From: Dimorphilus gyrociliatus
Lineage: Eukaryota; Annelida; Polychaeta; Dinophilidae
Assembly (NCBI GenBank): GCA_904063045.1
Contig: CAJFCJ010000051.1
Location: forward strand, 1-64,000
Direction of reading: 5' to 3'
Length of the DNA: 64,000 bases
Part shown: positions 58,301 through 64,000 of the stretch, in pieces
Numbering within the stretch: position 1 is the stretch's first letter
Layout: each line of letters starts with the position of its first letter
The notes under the pieces: generated by a model
What the model saw: the letters and a program-made list of their open reading frames with translations, nothing else
Databases searched by the model: none
Told to the model about the DNA's origin: nothing
Program-made: the position numbers and the translations under genes

Positions 58301-60023
58301 ACAGCAGTTTGGTTCCAAAAGGAATGGCTAGAATTACGTTCTTGCAAGTTCCAAACTTATCTTTTAGTAATGTAGCTACTCCAAGGGTTTGTTTAGAAGA
58401 ATTCAAATTAGCATGTATGAATATATATTGATATTGAATATTCCAATTTGTTAAAATTGGTAAAATATCATCATAATTTAATTGACTGATGTTAATTATT
58501 ATTCCAGTTTTAACACTGTTATATTTTGAAGCTGATAGTGAAATATTCTTTACTGCAACATCCCTAAATGAACTGTCAGAAATCATTAGAAATTCTGCTT
58601 TCATTGGTACATTTGGTGGTAGTAATTTTGAATAATGCTTTGCTTCTTTGTCTGATAAAAAATTCTTTCCACATTCTGCATAGAGATGAATCAATTTTTT
58701 ATCTTTCCTATAATTATTTCTCAGTATCATTCTCCAACCTTTATATTTTCTGATGTGATCTGTTATGCTCAAGACTAGTGAATTTATGCCATCAATAGTA
58801 GTATTAATATTATTTTGGATATTTTCATTAACTTGATCTTCAGATCTCTTCTGTTCCAAAGCTAACCAAAGGTCATCATCAAATAGGTCAAGTTCACTAG
58901 AATCAATTAAGATGTTTGTATTAGTATCTATGGGTGAATATGTTTTTAGAGGTGATTGTAATAGAAGAGATTCATTTCTTTTTTCATCCATAGGTGCTAT
59001 TAAATGATTGCTTTCTTTTTCAACAAATCCAGCTGTTTCCAAATGATCAATGTCAATAAAGTTCATCTTTTCAATTACTGATTGATCATCTTTTGCTTCT
59101 TGAGCCTTCTTACAGATTGAGGTTTCACATTCTGATTCATTAATAATAGATAAAACATCTTCTATGACTTTGCCTTCTAATTTGGTTGATTTTTCTTGGT
59201 GTTCTTTGAGACTTTTCTTGTTATTCCTGATTTGGTCATTAATTATAATATGATTTTTCACAATTACTGGAGTTTCTTGAACAGTCTTGAAATTTTCTTC
59301 TTTCTGGATTATCAGTGTTTCTTCAATTTCTCTATTTGTTTCTTCTTTCTCAATCATTTGTAGATCTTGGATTTCTTTATCACATATCATTTTCTCAGAG
59401 ACTAATTCTTTGTCCAGTTTCTTAATACTTGTGGTAATCTTATTTTTGGTGTCTTGATTTTTCTTATTATTTCCATTGTACTCTCCTTCAGGCATTTCTT
59501 CAGTTTGACCCTTTTTCTTACGGTTGACATTGTTTTTACATCTCATACAGAATGTAAATAATATATCCTTTGTTTTCTGAACAAATTCTTTATCCAATTT
59601 TAAAGATTTTTCTAAGAAGATCTTGGAAATCCATTTCTTGATATCAATCCCATCAAACTGTTTACATAGAATACCAAAAGTAGAACAATAGTTTTCCAAT
59701 ATGAGAAACTCTTCCAGATTTTCCATGTATTTCTTTTCAATTAAATCTTTGAAATTGTTGTAATCTTCCTTCATGGATTCTTGGAAAGGCTTTGTTATAG
59801 CAAACCTATTTGTAAAGTATAAAGAGTCTGATAAACTGCAGATTTTTTTAAAAGGAACTCTGGTATGTTTTTCAATATGTTTGTCAATGACAAATTTAAG
59901 TTGTTTATACATATCATATTTTGCTGTATTTAAATTGAGTTTGAAACATTCCTTTTCCTCAAAGATGTCTGGGTAAAACCATGGATAGAGTTGTTGCTTT
60001 GCTTTCTTTTTTTTTTCCATCAC
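55398..60023 (-). CDS. Penelope-like reverse transcriptase fused to SGNH-like module, 1541 aa
   Basis: Uninterrupted ORF. Residues 1-160 are charged and helical. About 160-440 is a Lys/Glu-rich linker. About 470-640 is the SGNH-like region (EFLMISDSSFRDV; TGIIINISQLNYDD; YIFIHANLNS; KSKHLTKKAQEF). About 800-1190 is a PLE-type RT: KPSDKGSCIVIQ, KGRPVVSNLRTES, LLVTFDIKSMYTNID, GCAMGQSYAPAYANIW and YLDDIFLIW with the catalytic DD (about 1070), then NFLDLTLF. About 1258-1330 (KIFLLQCKECAQLMYFHLQE) aligns in position with the PLE GIY-YIG nuclease but has none of its signature residues. A basic tail (RTGRRIKKKI) ends it. The RT is expected to copy the unit's RNA, primed on an existing 3' end if the nuclease is dead. 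Best described as an endonuclease-deficient PLE; not a retrovirus or LTR element. Confidence 0.9.
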   Translation of the reverse strand: MMEKKKKAKQQLYPWFYPDIFEEKECFKLNLNTAKYDMYKQLKFVIDKHIEKHTRVPFKKICSLSDSLYFTNRFAITKPFQESMKEDYNNFKDLIEKKYMENLEEFLILENYCSTFGILCKQFDGIDIKKWISKIFLEKSLKLDKEFVQKTKDILFTFCMRCKNNVNRKKKGQTEEMPEGEYNGNNKKNQDTKNKITTSIKKLDKELVSEKMICDKEIQDLQMIEKEETNREIEETLIIQKEENFKTVQETPVIVKNHIIINDQIRNNKKSLKEHQEKSTKLEGKVIEDVLSIINESECETSICKKAQEAKDDQSVIEKMNFIDIDHLETAGFVEKESNHLIAPMDEKRNESLLLQSPLKTYSPIDTNTNILIDSSELDLFDDDLWLALEQKRSEDQVNENIQNNINTTIDGINSLVLSITDHIRKYKGWRMILRNNYRKDKKLIHLYAECGKNFLSDKEAKHYSKLLPPNVPMKAEFLMISDSSFRDVAVKNISLSASKYNSVKTGIIINISQLNYDDILPILTNWNIQYQYIFIHANLNSSKQTLGVATLLKDKFGTCKNVILAIPFGTKLLSSCKDIQKAINNQASLIDLTDMRKLGYLENPTGNSKSKHLTKKAQEFSIDLVMKTLHKISKHPNERNCEMDATINKVAFLTFYRQLNTQYIVNLSKYQIPNDINNFLKLGLKFVYEHVKPTKWKQYTLFNLEKFFKKLSIIKKQNSQTRVGNLRFIKNKWKPKECEKVISYIDEQDDTEESDDDCDNMMQFFKCCKKAIQNNIFKDNFNKYRKFDKEFFRSLTKFLSLNIVIKPSDKGSCIVIQNTEDYVYMCNQLLSNNKQYCQLSTSSNINICGDQFLQKSVKYYKDLIETFKVCLCEEEYKHLLNSVSTRKHSFENRIFYGLPKIHKEPDQWLIKGKIPKGRPVVSNLRTESYEISRYLAHYLKPISMLHSSYIGNSQHLLDELDRIKIPDDSLLVTFDIKSMYTNIDTYTGLKAIKYFLEKYPSQERPDMFLIELLKFNLHKNHFKFIDNIYLQKSGCAMGQSYAPAYANIWMAWIEELYLFNIKPKPLFYKRYLDDIFLIWTSGVPEFHKYLQKANNILKNLKFEETVSYNCINFLDLTLFKGTRFLSNNQLDYMTFFKECDTFHQLHKSSLHPKHVFKGLLKSQFQRFLNNSSSQFLFFQTCQTVMKPLLYQGYTSKEIRKAINTVLEEKYKKEKYQYNLEENRNKNLCIPEDLNIYFNTREKIFCPLRLNFFYRKNSIDLITKNSKIFLLQCKECAQLMYFHLQEQYTKVNIFQTLRHLLLRKYLELKNDELVENFIQHQHFAENQLNITIFPYEQIEKDISTVEINRYVYHLNMKHILYYPFGLARYTSCQVFTRVPFVIPYRNDIGPLLKKIAITYRNFGKNYLVYKNIPLIFAFTNNVSSYFKLINNNVYFKQEKHNISSLFDKKSSSDKETPQKYQDSMNKAVPPTIKHFYKRKNVSDNTSNSTTPSSLPEKRPKFDTITRKFATKRKMDDKTDDLQPTTAVEKIIRTGRRIKKKI

Positions 60024-63000
60024 AACTTGTTATTCTTTCTTAAACAAATAACAAAAAAGAAACAAAACGTAAACTTTTATTTAATTAGCCTGTTACAAGT
60101 GTGACACATCCATTTGAGATACTTTTCTGAATAAATAAATTTCAGATTATCCTACTATTTATAAACAGAGTGACGTTCTAATTAAAAACACACTGGTCAT
60201 TTATTAAAAGGCACTCCTTCAAAAGATGAACTGTAGGGAAATTGATAACCTTAATGGTGAACTTTTTTCCTTACAATCTAACGTTGAAATAAAAAAAGAA
60301 AAATATTTGTATTTTACATTAATATAGAATGCCTGAAAAGGGCTCCAGAAAAATATCTCATTGCATTTATTACAAAGAATCAATTAAAACTGATAAAATT
60401 CATAGCCTAATGGCTGTCAATTTTATCTAGAAACAGAAAACTCTTCTAAACAATTTATAAAGTACTTACAATACTTCTGGAATATTCTTTTAGATGTATA
60501 GTTGATGGTAGAATTATTTGAGCAGCAAATACAATACTTCTGATGAGATCCTATTTAGATTTTTTAATATTGAGTTTTTTTACAAAAAAATTATCTTTTT
60601 TACTAATATTCTATTTACCTTTCTTTTAAGTAGATTGATTCTTCAAATGCACTTTTGATGAAAATATGCTGAAAAAATGGTAAGTTTAAAAAGAATTTTG
60701 TTTAAAGGGAAAGGTAGACAATAAATCAAGTAGAAAATCCTTGAAAAAAATTGATACATACATCAGAGTGTAGTCAAGAGACAATCCTTCCTCTATGGTG
60801 ACGAATGGTAGAATGCCTATAACATAGGTTTATATACTCTTTGGAGAAAAGACCCCCATGTCAGAAAAGACCCTTGATAAACTGTTATCAAAACATATCA
60901 CTTTCCAACACAATTTCACATTACATAACAGGAGATAAAGATTTTCTTATCAAAAACTGACAGGGAACCTGAAAAACCCTGATGGCTATATACAAATGCT
61001 AATACTTTATTTACAAAAGAAAAAGAAAGAAGTTATGTAAAAAAAATTGTTAATTTTGACCTGAATTTAGTAAAATATTTCTGACAGACAACTTTGATAA
61101 TTATCATAAAACTAAAAATTATGTGTATTGCACTTTCTAATTGTTTAATTAGTTTTAATTAGAAACTAAAGAATTTCCACAATTTGTTTTTGACATTTGA
61201 TTGAAAAGCTATATCTCTTGACAGTTAAATCTCAAAATGTTAAAAATATTTAAATTTATATGAAATATAATAATGTATACACAACTTTACCTAAATTTTT
61301 ACTTTCATAGTTGAAATTCTTGTAATAAATAGTACTATATCAAATTCTTAAGATATAACTTTCAAGTCAAATAGGTTTTCTCTAATTCTTTTGCATTTAA
61401 ACTGTCAATATGTGTAAAATTTATTAAAATCTATGATAGCAAAAAGGACTTTGTTACCATTATCTAGTCATAAACATTACATATAAGGCTACCCTAAGCT
61501 AACGTTTTCAACCTTGAGAACAATAATTTTTAATAGAAGTAAATTTTGGAAAAAAACGGAGGTAAGGTAAAGTTCAGAATGGAACAGCTGGGAATTGAAG
61601 TCAATTGGAAACAACAAAACCATAGACCATCTGGCCAACTTATAGCATCTGGATGAGAAATTGGAGGAGCAAAGAAAAAGCCAAGAGAAAAAACATATTG
61701 TAAACATTAAGGCTGCCCAAGAAATCTTTCCCATCTATGTTAAAACCCTAGATTTTATCTATGACACTATTAATTTTAATGATTATTGGAATTTATTCTA
61801 TTTTTCTATTTCATTTTCAGCCTTTGATCTGTACTGGTAGGAATAGCTATAAGACTGCCTTTTCAAGCTGAACTAGAACAACCTGGAGCAGTCATACAGA
61901 GAGATCAACTATATAACAGTTGTTTCTGTGCACTAATAATTTTCTTCCTTGTTATACTCTTTAAAATTGAAGGCTTTGGTAACTGAATATTACCTAAAAT
62001 ATTTGGAGCACCTGATGTATATTGGATCCAGTAATTTTGTACCAAAATTTGTAATAACCAACTTTGATGAAGAGAGGCAGACTAAAAATTTTTTACATTT
62101 TACTTTGTTGTTGTTTTATTTGTTTTGAACAAAATTTAAAGAATTTAAATTGTTTTCTTTACTTAACTTCTTGAATTGCTCTTTTTCTTGTAAGTTAAAT
62201 TTTTCAATGATAATAATGTGCAAATTTTTTTTAATTATAATAATGTTTATTCAAATTTTTGTAACTTATCAATTTCATAATTAAAATTCTTTTAATAAAC
62301 TGAAATATATCTGATTTTTAAGATTTAACTTACAAGAGAAATATGTTAATTTTAATTATTTTACATTTAGCTGAAAAATGAGCACAAACTTTTGTATAAA
62401 CTATTAACTCAATCTGAACTGCACTTGCCAAAAAAATGAGAAGAGTTGTTCTTTGGATAAAACATATTATTATATTCCTATAGTATTGTCAATTGAAAGA
62501 AAGGATAGATTATTGTCACTATAGATGATCTAGGCAAACCTACAACAATAACACCAACCAATTTTATAAGATTGTCTAAGATACCAATTAGTGATAGGAA
62601 ATACAACTAGTAAATCTCTTTCTTTTCCAGATGTTGGTGTAATTGCCAATTGTGACTAAACTTGAGAGTTTAGCACTGTCATTTTATTTTTATGTTAATT
62701 CTGCTGTTCCTGAAGTTGGAATTGTTAAAAATTTGAACTTTACTTCTTTTTGTCATCTTTCAATTCTTTCGTTTTATATTATTTAAAATTATTGTCAAGA
62801 AAATTGAAAAATTATATATGCTAATAATCTAATAATAACTTTTAATAGTTTTGAGTAGAAGTACAGGTTTTAACGAACCCTTTGAAGCTTAAAGCCTAGG
62901 GTAATATATTTGAAGTTAAGTGTAATGTCTGTGTTATTTTTTTTGGGAAGCCATTACATTGGCACCTGACACACATAGCAAGTAGAATAATATACAAAGA

Positions 63001-63107
63001 TTGAAAAAGATATAAAAGGGTTTTAAATATAGATTGTAATGTTGGATTAGTAACACTGCATAATTATAATCAAGAACTGTTAATGCAAAAAAATTAGAAT
63101 GACAAAT
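60024..63107. other. Noncoding 3-kb stretch upstream of the RT ORF
   Basis: AT-rich, without an ORF above background, telomeric block or hammerhead on either strand that I could find. It may be an internal leader between the 63-kb accessory ORF and the RT ORF, or a decayed segment. Confidence 0.5.
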
Positions 63108-64000
63108 CTATATTTCACTAAAAAAGTGTCTAAGTAGGTGATTTTGTTGTTGTTTTTCAGGAAGTTCATTAAATCCACCGTTTTTGGTTAGCAACTTATT
63201 TTGTAGTTGCTCAGGAATTGTAATAAAGTTTAATCCAGCTTTTTTCATATTTCTTTCAGTGTATGTTGTAAAATAATGGCTAGGAAAAACCATTTTCTCT
63301 AATTTTATAGGCTGAGTAATAATTTTACTGGAGGATGTTAAGGCCTTGCTTTTGGTGTAAAAGAAAATTCTTTTGAATGATAACTTCCATTTTAAACATA
63401 TCTCAATAATATCCATAAACTTTAATTCTTTAATCTTAATGAATAGTACATTTGGTGCATTTCCAACTGTTTTATCCTTTATCTGGAATATTTCATTTCC
63501 TGAAACCTTATCAAAAGAATTATCAGTTATTAGTATATAATCAAAATCTTCTTTCCTAAATTCTTTCTTAAATGCTTGGTCAATTTTGACATTTGTCCTC
63601 TTTAGGTAAGTAAAGCTGTTTAGCCGTAAAACATTCTCAGTCTTCTTTTCTTTGTTCATTCTTTGCTCTTGTACCTTCTCTTTCTCTTTCAATTCTGATT
63701 TTTGATGATGCGTTATACTTTGTGCGTTTCCTGTGTTTAAGTGTTGATCTTGTTGATGCTCCTGTGGTTCAGTTCTTCTCTCAATAACTGGTGCCTTTTT
63801 TCCTCCATTTAGCTCTTGCTGATTTGCCATTTCTGGTTTTTCTTTGGACTCTTGATGGCATGTTCTTTTTTCCAGTCTAGCTTTCTTTCTCTTTGGTTCT
63901 TCTAATTCATTTGTTAAGTCATATGCAATAACTTTATCCTTCATGGCTGCCTTTTCTCTTTTTTTCGATATTCTTGGAATAATTGTTTGAGTACATTCAT
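63108..64000 (-). CDS. PLE accessory ORF with SGNH-like domain, 5' partial
   Basis: The frame stays open from the window edge through an in-frame ATG at 63944 to the stop at 63108, so the true start may be outside. The visible N-part is basic and Glu/Gln-rich (a linker). The C-part has DYILITDNSFDKV, NVLFIKIKELKFMDIIEI and FKRIFFYTKSK, the same strand pattern and spacing as in the other accessory ORFs and in the RT fusion. The block-V His is not obvious. Function unknown; membership of the family is by pattern, not by strong identity. Confidence 0.65.
   Translation of the reverse strand, partial: ECTQTIIPRISKKREKAAMKDKVIAYDLTNELEEPKRKKARLEKRTCHQESKEKPEMANQQELNGGKKAPVIERRTEPQEHQQDQHLNTGNAQSITHHQKSELKEKEKVQEQRMNKEKKTENVLRLNSFTYLKRTNVKIDQAFKKEFRKEDFDYILITDNSFDKVSGNEIFQIKDKTVGNAPNVLFIKIKELKFMDIIEICLKWKLSFKRIFFYTKSKALTSSSKIITQPIKLEKMVFPSHYFTTYTERNMKKAGLNFITIPEQLQNKLLTKNGGFNELPEKQQQNHLLRHFFSEI

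Larger units (their letters stand above)
53053..64000 (-). mobile_element. Chain unit H: coding-complete Terminon-like PLE, 5' end beyond window
   Basis: Minus-strand order: partial accessory ORF (64000-63108), a 3-kb noncoding gap, the reverse transcriptase ORF (60023-55398), a second accessory ORF (55230-54169), a 3'UTR with hammerhead copy 6 (53304-53257), then about 200 bp to the terminus at a worn TTAGG join. I see no telomeric block or hammerhead between 53.3 and 64 kb, so I treat this as one unit of at least 10.9 kb. The 63-kb ORF could instead belong to the next unit. Confidence 0.75.

Noticed and set aside
55398-60023. Retroviral or LTR-retrotransposon origin of the RT ORF
   Set aside because: No protease, RNase H, integrase or LTRs. 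The KPSDKG, GRPVVS, GCAMGQSYAP and YLDDIF motifs with a C-terminal GIY-YIG-like remnant are PLE features.
61489-61734. 81-codon minus-strand frame in the 60-63-kb gap
   Set aside because: Hydrophobic and isolated; no motif, no relation to the accessory ORFs, length within chance.

Overview
The window is animal nuclear DNA: AT-rich, with intron-containing genes and GT-AG splice sites. It carries orthologues of GOPC, HUNK and PARP4, plus a leucine-rich-repeat GPCR of the LGR/GRL101 kind. The receptor type and overall look suggest a protostome, possibly a spiralian, but I cannot name the species. It falls into two parts.

Positions 1 to about 30.3 kb are host genes. In order: a PARP4-like gene (minus, running off the left edge), an ankyrin/SOCS-box gene (plus), a short-chain dehydrogenase (minus), GOPC (plus), HUNK kinase (plus), and a large LDLa/LRR/7TM receptor (minus). 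The receptor appears to carry divergent SRCR-like ectodomains and a kinase-like C-terminal tail. Introns and spacers hold microsatellites, AT-rich palindromes and one MITE.

From about 30.5 kb to the right edge the DNA is almost entirely mobile. The backbone is a head-to-tail chain of minus-strand Penelope-like retroelement (PLE) units. Most units have the same 3' architecture, read on the minus strand: a hammerhead ribozyme with a minimal, nearly palindromic stem III, then about 195-215 nt, then a terminus abutting CCCTAA repeats. On the plus strand the repeats read TTAGGG, pointing right, at nearly every junction. One unit (53 kb to beyond 64 kb) carries a 1541-codon ORF with an N-terminal helical region, a degenerate SGNH/GDSL-like region, a PLE reverse transcriptase, and a GIY-YIG-like remnant without recognisable catalytic residues. 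It also carries co-oriented accessory ORFs sharing the same N-terminal/SGNH-like module. This closely resembles the telomere-attaching Terminons (Athena PLEs) of bdelloid rotifers, but with vertebrate-type TTAGGG repeats. I infer that the chromosome end lies, or once lay, to the right.

Two intact-looking MULE DNA transposons (PHD-like finger + FLYWCH finger + DDE transposase, four exons each) have inserted into the chain. Each has perfect 9-bp target duplications and terminal inverted repeats built from tandem copies of an element-specific motif. A third, orphan array of another motif lies between them. A diverged satellite with about 178/358-bp periodicity fills much of 35.6-41.5 kb.
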